The translations under genes and the position numbers were made by a program. Shown one piece after another: positions 44,601 to 55,934 of a stretch of 64,000 bases of DNA. Every line of letters begins with the position of its first letter. The first letter of the stretch is position 1. The notes beneath the pieces were generated by a model. That model saw only the letters and a program-made list of their open reading frames with translations, did not search any database and had not been told where the DNA came from. Source of the stretch: Laccaria trichodermophora (lineage: Eukaryota; Basidiomycota; Agaricomycetes; Agaricales; Hydnangiaceae); contig JACTVC010000012.1 in NCBI GenBank assembly GCA_018417955.1, forward strand, positions 682,001 through 746,000. Reading direction: 5' to 3'.

Positions 44601-47600
44601 CAATCATCTCAGAATTTCTATTGAATACTTGTCGGACAGCATCAAATGTGGTATATGAACTTAATCCTGATTTTGTAACATAATCAGTGATATACCCTAC
44701 AACAGCTTTGATCGCTGTACCTGACATCAAGCTAGTAACATCTGTATTGCATCTAATCATGTATGTAAGTTCTGGTGTAAAAGTATTTAACCACATTTCA
44801 CCTTTCTTTATTTTTAAAGCACCACTAAGTGGATCCACCATTGTCTCTTCAACAATTTCTCGAGGAAAACGAGCTTTGCACTGACCACGTGAATTGAGGC
44901 ACCCCTTACGTTTAAGTTTAGTAGGGTCCTCCCCATCTATTTCAGGTCTACGGCATCCATGATGATTAGATCGAGACAGAATATCATCTGTTGTTGCTCT
45001 ATATTTACCATGCCATATTTTTTGGTTAATGCATCGTGTGCACTGGTTGCATCCATTTTTTTTACAAGGTGGAGGTGGAGGTTCAGGCATTGTATGTGTT
45101 GGATCTTGATAATCTGGATTATTTTTCTGAGCTTCTTGGCATCTTTCACGAATCTCTTCATAAGTTCCTTCATATAGTTCACCTTTATGCACAGATTCCA
45201 AATATTCAACCATATGTTTTTGAAAGTCAGAGGCTGGATCCATAATTCTATCTCTTACTTCTTGGGGTGATAAAGCCCCTTTGATCCATAGAAGCATATG
45301 CAGATGTAATGTCAATCTTCCTTGCTGCTCTACAGTTGCATAATATGCATCTGTTTCACCATATATTCCAGGATGATTAGTTCCAACACCAAGTACATGC
45401 TGAATAAAATTTTCACAGATAAAGTGAAAAAACCTTGCTGCAGCAACAGGATTTTTAGCAATCAACAATGAAGATTCTTTGGAAAAGGTCAATTCAGGTT
45501 TAAATTCAGTGTCAGTGTCGGCAAAATACAGACAGATGGGATGTTTGTTGTCTGTTGGTGATAGAGTAATAAACCATGAAGGTGCACCAATATAAGATAT
45601 TAGAGACCAAACCTCATTTCTCATATATTTCTTTGATGTAATGGATCCCTGCACATGACCTCCCACTGAATCTAAATCGGTAAGTAGCTGGAAGCATTTT
45701 TTTTCCTGCTCTGTTTCAGGCTTCACACGCTCCCCCAATGCAAGTCGTTTATTGATACCAGATAAAACATCCATATCAAGATTTAACAGGCGATCTGTGA
45801 CCAAGGAAAATGAGGACTTTTTGGTTGTAAGATATCCACCTGTTGTACTTTGTTGTATTTGTTCATGGTTAAACCCTATCAATGGAAAATGTGGGTCCAT
45901 CTGGAAGCGTTTATCATGATACATTAATAGAAGACGCTTGTGTGCCATGGAAGAAATATTTTTAGGAATCATATTGTTACATATGCCACCAAAACCATAT
46001 GGAAATAACCATGGTAACATTGAGGGAAATAGTTGAGGATTATTATAAACTGAGTTAGGCTCATCAGAGTGGCCAACAAACATAATTTTTTTATTGGATG
46101 TAAGATGCTCCAACGCCTGTGCTTTAATAGCCTCCAATGGCATGGTGGAGTATTCCTCTCCTGTCAACCCTTGGACAACAAATGTGCATGGACCTTCTGT
46201 GGTTCCAATTTCCTCACCATCATCATGTAAACTTGTAGCCTCCCTGTCCTTGTTAACAATAGATTGACAATAGTCAATCACAACTGGTGCATCACATAAA
46301 GGGTACTGACTTAGATTTTCCTTGGAAATTCCAATATCATAGTAATCTTCATGATTCAATCTCAACCATTCCAATGCTTTTGCAACATGCAATCTTCGTA
46401 CAAGCAAAGGTGTACATTGAACATCTTTTTTTGTGGGTTGGCATGGACCTGTAAACATTACTGCTAAGACTTCATCAAGATCTTCAATAGGTGGAGGGAG
46501 TGTATCATAGATTTTAGCAACAGGATTATGAAATGTGATTGCATTTGCATGCATTTTATATCTTCCTGAAGCAACTTTTATAATACATCTATTATGTCGG
46601 ACTCTGGAAATTAAAAGCTGCTCAACATAAGTTAGGGATGCAAGTTCTTCAGGTATTTTTCCAAGCCAAAATCCATTGCAAAGAGCTTTAGGAGGTGTTA
46701 ATCCTTTTTTAAGAAATTTTAAGCAGTCCTTGCATATATGTTTGCAATCTGTATCAATAATTGGGCCTTCAATTTCCTTGATTTCTTCATAGATAGATTT
46801 TCGCTCAAGTCGAGTTACTCCTCCCCTTATCAGTGGTTCAAAACTACATGTAACTTCACTGCGATCTATCATATCCACAACTCTTGTGAGCTGGCCACAT
46901 GCTGCACACCCAGCTTCAATTAAGTTTGAAGGATGAGTGCCTCTACAAAACCCAGTTATAATTTTGTGAATTAATTTTTCAGAGGGTGGCTTTGGAGGAA
47001 AGATTACATTTTTTGACTTTATATATGAGTTTTTGTTTTCAATAGAACGGTTATTTTTGAAGGTTGACTTGGTTTTACACTTGGACAACCCAACTTTGTT
47101 GACTTTTTTACGATCACTTTTACTCAATCCCTTATACCATCTTGCTTTACGTTCTGTAGTTGTAAGGGCAGGATTTTCAGGAGAAAATAGGGTATAATAA
47201 TGGGCACAACGTGAGGTGCACATATGTTGAGATAACAGTTCCATCACTTCAGTGACTGGAGCTCTAGCAAATACTGATACATGGTGCTTTTTTGCAATTG
47301 CTTTTGCCTGTCCAATAGTAATAGAGTCTTTCAAAATCTCTAAGGGAGCATGACAAATCAATAGCTCTGGGTTTTTACGCAACTCAGCTCTTGCAGCCTG
47401 TAAGACAAGTTGATCAACAAATTTATATTTGACTGACCCCTCCAATTTCATACTGGATGATGGTGTGTCAGATGTAATATATGGTTTGAGGCTCTCAAAT
47501 GTTGTAAGTTTTTTTCCACCGGCAGTTTGTTGAGGTAGTATAGTAATCATAGGTTCATGGCAATAACAGCCATACCAATGGGTTATTGAATGGAGGTAAC

Positions 47601-48576
47601 TAGAGTTAGCTTCTAGTGAACTAAGCACTCTATTAGACAATGGGAGTTCATAAGTATACCAAATTGATATAGATGACCAGGATTCATAACCCACAGACCT
47701 GAAGACATCTACAGATTGAACTGATCTATGAAATAACATGAATTGAAGGCTAAAAGAGAATATGAAGAAATAAGATAGAAGCTTATAAGAGCCTTGTAAT
47801 CTCAATAATTTTTCAATCAAGTTACGGTATTCATGTTTCAGCATGCAATGCTGTTGAAATCGACACCATAAGGCCACACACAACTGAGAAGGTGCATCGT
47901 TTGAACACAGATAGGCAAGTATACAGGTGTGTAAGATATATGGTATTGAGAGATGCACATATTCAAGCAGAGCATTCAGTATCATCCAACATATAGAGGG
48001 AAATGATGGTAAGGCGTTGGATAGATTTTTGATTCTAATCTTCGTGATATTGGTAAATTGAACTTGTATCTCATTCCATCCTTGCGATCGAAGGTATGTG
48101 TAAAGCGTATGTGCTCTATTCAATCCCTGCAAAATGTATCTGTACTTTCTGTGTGTCTCATTCAATCCTTGCAATTGAATGTACGTGTACTTTATCTGTG
48201 CCTCATTCAATCCTTGCAATTGAATGTATGTGTCATTGACATGTGCCGTATCATGACTACGATTATGGTAGTCTGGTGCCAATAGGCCATGCCTCTCAAC
48301 CAAGGTAGCTGGTCGAGTATCAAGTGCCAAAAGGCCGTGCCTCTCAACCAACGCAGCTGGTTGAGCAAAAAATGCCAAAAGGCTCGGATTGTTTCCAATC
48401 TCTATATATGGTTTGAAGTGATGACAGGAGTCATCAAGCAAATGATGTGCGTTGAAAATCAGGGATATGACGATGAGGATAAGAAGCATAATGAAGAAAG
48501 CAATGGCTCGTGTAATACGCATGATGGTAAGATCAAGAAAGAAGAATGAAAAACTTACGCAATTGAACTTGAACAT
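41584..48576 (-). CDS. Helitron Rep-PIF1 helicase, near complete, 2330 codons
   Basis: Rolling-circle transposase-helicase of the Helitron superfamily, acting on transposon DNA in the nucleus. In order: a hydrophobic, repeat-rich N-terminus (IQLQGLNEAQ-type repeats, residues about 95-160), a Cys-rich domain (CAACGQL about 555, then ICKDCLKFL), the Helitron_like_N region, HUH nuclease motif GRLTLHLHMLLW (about 1085-1095), Cys-rich linker (CKKNGCNQCTRC), two-Tyr motif YITDYVTK (about 1293), an acidic linker (about 1450-1530), PIF1 Walker A GGMGGTGKS (about 1821), Walker B FIDEVSM (about 1902) and a C-terminal TALSRS helicase motif. All key residues are present and the frame is unbroken. The last residues after ELELLD are encoded by the 116-bp repeat, so the natural C-terminus is lost. 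A GTAAGT donor after the sixth codon suggests the ORF's first residues may be spliced, and MRITRAIA (about 48522) is an alternative start. Confidence 0.92.
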   Translation of the reverse strand: MFKFNCVSFSFFFLDLTIMRITRAIAFFIMLLILIVISLIFNAHHLLDDSCHHFKPYIEIGNNPSLLAFFAQPAALVERHGLLALDTRPATLVERHGLLAPDYHNRSHDTAHVNDTYIQLQGLNEAQIKYTYIQLQGLNETHRKYRYILQGLNRAHTLYTYLRSQGWNEIQVQFTNITKIRIKNLSNALPSFPSICWMILNALLEYVHLSIPYILHTCILAYLCSNDAPSQLCVALWCRFQQHCMLKHEYRNLIEKLLRLQGSYKLLSYFFIFSFSLQFMLFHRSVQSVDVFRSVGYESWSSISIWYTYELPLSNRVLSSLEANSSYLHSITHWYGCYCHEPMITILPQQTAGGKKLTTFESLKPYITSDTPSSSMKLEGSVKYKFVDQLVLQAARAELRKNPELLICHAPLEILKDSITIGQAKAIAKKHHVSVFARAPVTEVMELLSQHMCTSRCAHYYTLFSPENPALTTTERKARWYKGLSKSDRKKVNKVGLSKCKTKSTFKNNRSIENKNSYIKSKNVIFPPKPPSEKLIHKIITGFCRGTHPSNLIEAGCAACGQLTRVVDMIDRSEVTCSFEPLIRGGVTRLERKSIYEEIKEIEGPIIDTDCKHICKDCLKFLKKGLTPPKALCNGFWLGKIPEELASLTYVEQLLISRVRHNRCIIKVASGRYKMHANAITFHNPVAKIYDTLPPPIEDLDEVLAVMFTGPCQPTKKDVQCTPLLVRRLHVAKALEWLRLNHEDYYDIGISKENLSQYPLCDAPVVIDYCQSIVNKDREATSLHDDGEEIGTTEGPCTFVVQGLTGEEYSTMPLEAIKAQALEHLTSNKKIMFVGHSDEPNSVYNNPQLFPSMLPWLFPYGFGGICNNMIPKNISSMAHKRLLLMYHDKRFQMDPHFPLIGFNHEQIQQSTTGGYLTTKKSSFSLVTDRLLNLDMDVLSGINKRLALGERVKPETEQEKKCFQLLTDLDSVGGHVQGSITSKKYMRNEVWSLISYIGAPSWFITLSPTDNKHPICLYFADTDTEFKPELTFSKESSLLIAKNPVAAARFFHFICENFIQHVLGVGTNHPGIYGETDAYYATVEQQGRLTLHLHMLLWIKGALSPQEVRDRIMDPASDFQKHMVEYLESVHKGELYEGTYEEIRERCQEAQKNNPDYQDPTHTMPEPPPPPCKKNGCNQCTRCINQKIWHGKYRATTDDILSRSNHHGCRRPEIDGEDPTKLKRKGCLNSRGQCKARFPREIVEETMVDPLSGALKIKKGEMWLNTFTPELTYMIRCNTDVTSLMSGTAIKAVVGYITDYVTKSGLSSYTTFDAVRQVFNRNSEMIGGSTDRQNTARRLMTKMVNTLTAKMEIGSPMASLYLLGNPDHYTSHKFILFYWKNYVREARSAWIDTENNTTESFNTEYKDAPDKVVLQKYDGTYIGISSVYDYIYRPTAYERMSLYDWIRKAKKEKRSKEEQQEFDVHYDKDELESNAEDDDTDTEGEDEIDFLGGGDSIDDDIEDEVGHQDLDSEDELNDYQIMYDEHESHEFLPEHPQYCTHKVTVVDEENALVPNFVGGGLPRCDQGDREYYCSTMLALFKPWRCGKYLKLENESWDEAFVGYSFSARQLELMKNFNIKYECNDARDDYSAEMKKKDARENIFGSWEDIGGEVDTNCSLINEDIPIDIDEDMYMLGNPNGINNQKLHEMNRIENVVKNAGWLDSCIGNIDPVDTSFKPGEKRSGSQWNVLVQSLKKLFIATHSKNLPEAKAIKDKNSTSNDEVVVDDISYLNKNFKAEKEHEHQLINTIVHEFSLNDEQERAFRIVANHATMTKSEQLKMYLGGMGGTGKSQVIKALIAFFDRRNESHRIMILAPTGSAAALLNGSTYHSALGVQSKSRQNSNEHSTMAQVRSRLDGVDYIFIDEVSMISCYELYKISAQLAKARNSMDAPFGGLNMIFAGDFAQLKPVQGQALYDGYVGTSVDASMSERGQQSAIGRALWHQITTVVILRKNMRQNTQSVEDAKLRTALENMRYAACTADDITFLRSRVAGRRPDQPKLADKCFRNVSIITALNSQKDRINELGSARFAADTGQTLTDFYSVDTLGVESDPVTGKKPRGRPKKTAIQKTISPGLQNVLWNLRHSASEHIPGKLSLCIGMPIMIRNNDATELCITKGQEGYVVGWDAKVGPSGQRILETLFVKLDRPAKTIKIEGLPENVVPLIKNSTSIECLCPSDLTISISHSQVSVLPNFAMTDYASQGKTRPFNVVDLNSCRTHLSYYTALSRSATCKGTVIVQGFDPSKITRGASGYLRQEFRELELLDYESSEFTKRLVYYPGYQDFFQRGNAEI

Positions 48577-48685
48577 TCACGTGACTGGACAAACAAGTGC
48601 TTATATTCATAACAACGCGTGACCTATATGTACACAAATTCAGATGTCTTCTCACTCTCTTTGATTTTCGCTCACGTGTATACTA
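48577..48685. other. Short gap that should contain the 5' end of the right Helitron
   Basis: Separates the Rep-helicase ATG from the stop of the next gene. Helitrons start with TC; several TC dinucleotides are present on the minus strand, and none can be chosen without an empty site. Confidence 0.35.
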
Positions 48686-51248
48686 TTATGCATGATCAAA
48701 AAAGGCCGTAGCTCGCTGTTCCCTCATAGATTTGAGTTCCCGTGTTTCCTTATGTCCTTTGAGCTTATTCCTCCAATCTGATACTGTAAGAGGTTGAGCT
48801 GCACCCAAACGAATATCTTGCAAGCGTTTAACGTATGTTGATTCCAACATCTCATTCCAGTGACCATAACTTTCACATGCATTGTTGTTGTCAAAGATGT
48901 TGTAAGGTGGCCACCATGATTTGTTGGAATATACTTTGGCAACTCCTTGATTTCACAGAATATTCAGAAAGTGAAGAGTTTTTAATAAGAAACATACCTG
49001 TTGAGCACACATACATTCCACAGATCCAGTCCATTTCATTATGAGTCAGCTTATCATCGAGAAGCGGCGGATATCCTTTACTATTGTCAACAACAAGAAG
49101 GCTTCCTCCTCCAACAGGTCCTTCCAACAACTCATCTATGCTCACGCTTCCAATTGTCAATTGCCACAAAAAACCACCACGAAGGATAGCTGCCCGTACG
49201 CGGGGACGTCGAAGAATTCGTGATCGACATTGCAGATATGCCTCATAATCCAATTTGGTAAAGCGGTATCCGGCAGGACGCTGTGGAAGATATAACTCAA
49301 CATCGGGGTACGATATTGAGCGCGGCATAAGCGGCTCAGTCAGCAAAGTGCGGAATGGAATCCCACGTAATGCCAAGAAACGTGCAATATCTACATCCAG
49401 AAATTGAGCATCAAGACGGCAAACCAGCAACGCATCAGAGGCTGTTGTTACAGCTAGCCTCCAGCGAACTGTGACTTTATTGAATAAAAATACGTAGAGC
49501 CATTTTGCCGGTACATCAGCATCAGAATTTCTGTACAAGGCAATAGAATCCAGGCGTTCACGAAAAGAAGAAGATTTTGGAAGTTCAAGATCGGAGATGA
49601 TTTGCTGCCCTTCGAGAATTTGACGTGTAAATTCAACAAAAAAACGGCCCCGTGCAGTTGGCCAGAAATGAGAAACAACAGATTCAAGCTTTTTCTCTTC
49701 ACAAACTCCAATCCACCGCAGCCAGAATTTCTTCTCTTTGTCTGAAACCTCCTTATGATTGACTTGGTTAAGATCTGGCAGAACCATGCCATAGTGAAGG
49801 GTCAAGATCTCCTGTACTTCTGAAATTAAGCCGGCGATTGTTGACTGGGGGCCATCTTGAAAGATATCTGGGGGTACATCTGTTTGCTCATACAGATCAT
49901 CAGGTAGAGGGGTTGGGCATCGTTGTTCACGAGGGATGAAATCAATATCATATTCAGAAGCTTGTTGATCTGCAGAGGGGGCCATATCCATGTGCTCATC
50001 TTCCATTTCATCTGGAGATGGAGTACGGAACCTTCCAAATTCAAAACAACAATCCCATTCGTTCCAATAGGAATCATATCGTTTCTGTTCAGGGCCATAT
50101 TCCTCCAAAGTTTCGATACGTTCACTAGCAAGGACTTCTTCTCAACCAGGGAGTTCAGGGTCACGGTCCCATACAAAAACCTTTGCAGATTTTATGGGTG
50201 GATTTCGTTCTCGATTCAAGCGTCTTTCACGCTCCAATGCTGTCTCCAGACTTAAAAGACGGGGACAATTTTCCTCACGTCTTTCAAAGAATTCTCTCCA
50301 AGTGATTGTTTTGACTGTGGTTGTTGCCGGAGAGCTGAGAGGATTTGCAGATGACTCTGGTATTCCACCACTTTGCGGGGGACCAAATTGAGCAAATATT
50401 GGGTCATGCTTTGCCCACTCTATTTCGTCCACATCCCATTGATACCAGATCGGAATGTTGTGAGCGATTAGCCAGCGAACAGAAGGTTGGTGAGTCTTTT
50501 CGATGTCATCTTTGGTAAGATAGATAAACGCTCCAACGCGCTGAACTTCGTGTGAGAACGTGCCAAGGTCAGATGCCCGAATTAAATCAGCAATGGCAGG
50601 ATGGAATTGTAAATGATTCTCAAGAAGAGAAGGCCATTCATAGCCCTTTTGCGATAAGCTATCTGCTCCTGCTATTAAGAATGATAATAGGCCAATCCAC
50701 AGCACAAATATATCACGAGAAGCTCGGGCTTCCCGATGTGCTACTGATCGATAAGCATGTTGCCTCTGATACCCTCTGGCTGCAGGATAGGCAGGACCGA
50801 TAGAAGGTATTTCATACATGCCCCCCAATATCACGATGACACTGCGAATTATGTATTCAAGCTTTGTCCAGCTATTTATCAAGTCTTCAGGCATTGAATA
50901 CTTTCCCTCAATTTCCTCAATACGTATGTCTGCCAGTCGCCCCAGTAGACCACCACCAAAGAAAGGCCTTTTAGGTGTAAAGGACAGCCAACCAAAATTT
51001 GCTGTCCACCACTGAGGATCATTGACCAAGGAGGACAGATCATTGTGGTAATTGATGACGAGGCTGTTCGACTCGCGATCAGGACTGGGACGTGGAGCAC
51101 TAACAGTATCTGAACAGTTTGGTGAATAGAACATTATACCATTGACAGACTGCAAGCGCCCTCGCAAATGATCAATCGGGCTATAGTAACAGTGATCAAT
51201 TGAAAGGCCATTAGTATTGAGCATAGGATAGAACATACGTGCGTTCAT
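48686..51248 (-). pseudogene. Lineage-typical gene of unknown function, interrupted by one in-frame TGA
   Basis: Two long frames (51248-50142 and 50141-48985) are in the same phase, separated only by TGA at 50142-50144 between ...WDRDPELPG and EEVLASERIETLEEYG. The protein starts MNARMFYPMLNTNGLS (ATG at 51248; an earlier TTG is ignored). It has a Pro-rich 'SPATTTVKTITW' stretch, KVFVWDRDPE, WNEWDCCFEFG, a globular C-terminal half (RAAILRGGFLWQLTIG, GPVGGGSLLVVD), then an intron (GTATGT donor at about 48997). The last exon, SWWPPYNIFDNNN...VSDWRNKLKG, ends at TAA 48686-48688. This domain order is familiar from mushroom genomes, but I know no function. Apart from the TGA it looks intact, so the stop is a recent nonsense change, a sequence error or recoding. 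No usable intron spans it: the only GT...AG across it is 22 nt and breaks frame. Confidence 0.65.
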
Positions 51249-51423
51249 CTTCAACTAAAATGCTACTCCAGGTATGATAATACTGTTGGAATACACCGCG
51301 GCGGCCCGATGGACGTGCAGTCGGAAAACGGGAACGTTCGCTAATATCCGTGAGTCCAAGTCTTCTTATCAATCAAAATCCTGACATACTAGGCGAAGCG
51401 ATCCATTATCTGATCGATTGAAG
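51249..51423. other. Promoter-side flank of the broken gene, unique sequence
   Basis: Not repeated elsewhere in the window. The duplicated segment starts matching at 51424 only because the window begins there, so this may also be part of the duplication. Confidence 0.5.
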
Positions 51424-52119
51424 ATGAACCGAGGCCTGACACGTTTAGGCGACGGAAAGACGGATATAACGGTGGCAGGAACTATGCACAAATTGAGCGA
51501 CACGTTTGGACTGGCCAAGACGATGCGCCTTGTGTGTACAGTTCGAATGAGACACCCGATTGATTGAGCAAAGATATGATCCACCAGACGACACAACAAG
51601 CACGTTTGGACTGGCCAAGACGATAGAAGTTGTGTGAAATGTGAAAACGTTCGTACGTTTGACTGTGCGAGTATACAATGCTGCAAGCACGTTTAGGCTG
51701 GATAGTAGTCAAGTGGAAAGATAAGAACTTTCATTGCATGACCCTCTAAAGACAATAATGACAAACACTATACTACGCGTCTCGCTACTTTAGTCATATA
51801 AATTGATTTCAGCCATGTTATTAGAGCAATGCTCAAAAATCCTGTATATTTTTCATCAGACACAGTCGCTAGTACACCGTCGTAACCATCTATCTTGTAA
51901 AATGGCAGGAACGGCCGGTAGGAGGTGGATGTGGGTACAAGGGAGCCCCGGGATTTTGAAAATCACCCGGGGTAGATTTTTTTTTTTAAGCTGTCCGGGA
52001 CATCCCCCCCCTTCCCCTGTCAGAATATTCCAAGAAAAACATATACGAATTCGGTATTTTTTACAAGAACAGTGTCCCATCGTCTACGCCCTGTGCCATA
52101 CCGCTGCTAAGCACGCCTG

Positions 52120-55100
52120 TTAAGCTATACGCGCACGCTTTGTTCGTTCATGGAGTTCACAACGCCAATTCCTCGGGGCACAGGTATAGTTGAAGCATGC
52201 GAGATGAAACTGCGCGTTCAGATTAATACTCAATGAAAACTAAACATCGCGTTAACGTACCCAAGATGTTTCGCATCCATTGAACCCACAGCGCATAGCA
52301 GTATTAGAGCCCTGGACTCTTGCTTCACTCTCAACGATGTCGCCGCAAATGCAGGCATACATCTCGGCCATATCCCGAGTTCTTCGAGTGCGTCCACTGC
52401 GACGTGTCGGAAGTGCCTCAAGGGTAAATTCGGTTTGATTTATCGCAACCAAGGCCGACCTGGAGGCTAGTACAAGTGAGTCATGTTGGTCAGACTGAGA
52501 AAATCGCCAAATAACTTACTGATTATAGACTCTGCAGACTCTTCGTCAGCGTGAACTGAGTCTGTTTCATCGATTTCAGTCACCGACGGTCGTGGATCTA
52601 CAGAATGGGCTGAAAATTCTTGTGTTACAACACAGTCACCTAATTCACGAAGGTCAGAATTGTCGTCGTTGCTATCCGAGTCAGAATTCGAGCTGGATTC
52701 GGATTCGGATGAAATTTCTGCATCGTGGTCCTCATTCTCTGATAATTTCGTGACAGCAGGATTGTCCGGCGTGATAGAATTTCTAGATAAACAAAGCGGC
52801 AAGTTCATCAGGGACACAAACGATGATGAAAAAGACCAAAAATACATTGACGAAAAGACTTGCCGAGTGCTATGAGCTTCGGAGATGACCAGCGGGTTTC
52901 TGGGCTTTGCTGCTTTTTTGCTTCTTCTCTTCGTGTACCTTTTCCCCCAAACTTTTGAAAGGCCCTTCCGCTCCGAGTCAGAAATCGAGAACGGAGCAGA
53001 GAAATCCTTGAACTTCAAAGTTGGATGGCTAGTTTTGAAGTGGGCCTTCATATTGTACTTCCAGACGGCACCCAAACTTGAAGGACAGAGATGACACAGA
53101 ACCGGCACATTGGTACACGGGGAGCTGGTTGATTCCGTGGCGGCTGACTGGTAAGAAAATGGTTTGATGAGATTAGGACAGCGCGATCTTTCGAAGTCGA
53201 TTTGTTGTGAGGCTCCGACTCCCTTGCCTTTTCGTAGGTAGAAAACGCAGAGAGGAGATGGACGAAAGCAAAGTCCACATAGTTCGAGTGATGTGTCAAG
53301 AGAATTGTCAAAAAGAAGATGGGCACCAACGTGCTCGAGCAACTTATGCGGGCTCTTTCGATCCCAAGAAAAGGTTGGGCAGCATTGAGGGCAATGATCA
53401 GACTCCACGTCAGGAATTCTTCTATCCATGCCCTCACCCTCACAAACAAAAGCGGCCTGCCCTTTGTTCCAGGAATGGGATGAGCGCATGTCAGAAAAGA
53501 TGGAACTTTATTTGCGTACCTTGTGATCGATAGGGAAAACAGTCTGATCGTTTGACTTTCGGAATTCGCAATTGCTCCTCTGCCGATATTGAACCAAAAA
53601 GAGATGCCGCAAGACCGCGCAACTCGTCGTTCTTGAACAAATATACCGGCTCGAAGGGTACACGGAGCGACACAGCAGGATCTATGACTTGAATGCAACT
53701 TCCTCGAGTTTTCAAAACGAATTTTTCCATGGAACGATTCCATTTCCAGTCTGCGTTGTTGTGGTCTGGATCACTGATATCAGTTATTTCCAGGAGTTGA
53801 TATATCTGGAACTGAATCGTGACCGTCGACTCGAAAAGAAAATCGGGCCTGATCTCCAAAACAGAGACTCGATCAATGATGATGTCGTTCACCTGAACAA
53901 TTGCAAGGAAGGAATTTCCTTCGCACTGAACCAGTGTTGCCACAGGGTCGCCGACAAATAAGGAACGTTGGTCAGAGATAACCCCAACAGAGAGTGAGCT
54001 TTCGTCAGCCGTTGAAGGTGGATTGACAGTAAACCTAGTAAGGCCCGCAACTCGACCAAGACGGTCAGTTGAACCCGGAAGTGACGGAATCAGAGCTTTT
54101 CCACAGTTCTCGCAATGTGCGAGGTTTCGAAATCATCTTGCCGTCGACTTCGACAAAAGGATCAAATTTTCCTCTCCCCTCGCGGTTACTTTCAATAGCG
54201 ACGTGGTCCTCGAGGTCGAGTAGTGGACCTTCTCCTACACCAAATATTGGCTGCTCCAAATTGAATCCGTTACGTTCAAGCGCATTTCCATCCTCCTCAT
54301 TGTTTTCATCCATTTCCTCATCTTCAGGTGGTTCCTCGTCTTCGAGATCGAGGCCAAATGGAGCAGCCATATCGAAGCCAGCTTCATCAAGCCCTGAAAG
54401 CAAAGCGCCGATTTTGTGTTGATCTTTGTGCATTGGGAATGCAGATTCAACTATCCTTCGACCAAGATTCCAAGATGTCGCCAAGGAAACATTAGAAACC
54501 CGGACGTCACCTTCCCATGAGCTTGGGTTAATATGGTCAACCTTTGCTGTGACATCACCATTTCCATCCGTAACAGCTGTAAGCTTGGGTCGCTTCAGGC
54601 TGCGGTCCCATTCGGGGTGTTTCTCAAATATGTTGAGACACTCAACGGCATGTGAGAGGCGTGTGGAAAGCTGGAGGATATCAGCATTTTTATCCGTCCC
54701 AACCATTGATCTGACGAGACCGAATGTCGATTCAAGACGGTCTGTCCCAAGGAGTATAAGATAGAGCTTGCTGGTCGGCGAGCTAACTTTGGTTTTTGCG
54801 ACACAAAAGTAGGCGTTCTTCGCAAGTAAAATAATATCACGAAATGTCAACGATTGCAGAGCTTTGCTTCGTGCGCCGTTGACCGTAAAAAGGAAAGTGG
54901 AAAGATGCGCGGCAGCGCTTAGGTGGGTAAGTTGTTCGTGCAAGCTGAGGTTGATCTGAATGAAGGGAATCACAATGTGGCGAAACAGTGAACCGAGCAG
55001 CTGAAGGGCATGGCGAGTGGAAACAAAGCTGGGCGTATCGGACTCTGGATGCAGATCAGGTAATGACCAGACCTCCTTCAGTAAAGAATAGCACAGTGGA

Positions 55101-55934
55101 ACATTCTGGCGGTCAGAGGGGTTGAGAAGATAGTCGAGACGGTGTTTCGAAACTCCCTTCTGCTTCAGGTGGAAACGTAATAAGGCGACGGTAATGTGAA
55201 CACCGTTAACCATGACACCCATTTTCCGCAACAGTAGGTTTCATAAACGCTTCACGATGTGCTTGTAGTCTTTGTCAGCCGTGAGGTTGTTATCACCAAC
55301 AAGGCGATTCATGAGCCGCAAAGGGGACAGAAGTGGGAAAATTGGAGACGATGGAGACAGTGGCCTTTTATGGGTGAGAAGCATGAGCGCAGAACCTCGA
55401 CGACTTTCACCGTCGGACGCGACACAGTAAAGGGTTGGCCCAATTGTTTCTGCCTCTTCGTCGCAAACATCGATAACATTTTGAATCAAAGCAGCGTGAG
55501 GATCTGCCTTCTCCCTTTTACAGGTACCTGATATACCAAATGGCCGCGAACCATACGCGTGTCGGTCGCCTGACAAAATTCCAAAAGAGAAGACGGTCGC
55601 CTGATTAGTGCTTGTTAATTTGAATTTTCGAGGTAAGTAGTACAGATGGATGACTTACCTCGGTTGCCCAGTGAATATTGCGATCAATGATACCTTGTAA
55701 GAGTCCCTTGGGTACGTGAATCGTGGAAAAGTCGAGGTCGATATGGCCGGTATGTTCGCGACAAAGCCCTAGGATTTTATTTGTTTTGTCGTCCCATCGA
55801 GGGCGCTCTTCAACCTTCAGTTCGTCGATCATGAGAACGTATCCGGAGTTTGCATCTAAGTCAGTATCTTTGAAGATCGCCTGGATGTTACCCCGCAGTT
55901 CTGACTTGGTGGGAGTGCTTGCGCTTCCACGCAT
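52120..55934 (-). pseudogene. P-element/THAP9-like transposase, copy 2, disabled
   Basis: Same structure and same lesions as 698-4512: in-frame TGA at 55241-55243 and a frame change near 54070. A few amino-acid differences from copy 1 fall in the C-terminal half of the transposase domain (Gly to Ser near 54600, Lys to Glu near 54333, Cys to Arg near 54273, Ala to Thr near 54117). Shared lesions mean the gene was already dead, or is read through, before the segment duplicated. The catalytic-type Asp/Asp/Glu motifs are unchanged. Confidence 0.7.

Noticed and set aside
19587..48576. Starship-type giant element
   Set aside because: No tyrosine-recombinase (DUF3435-like) captain gene was found; the core genes are Helitron Rep-helicase.
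50120..50150. Micro-intron removing the in-frame TGA
   Set aside because: The only GT...AG pair spanning it is 22 nt, too short and out of frame.
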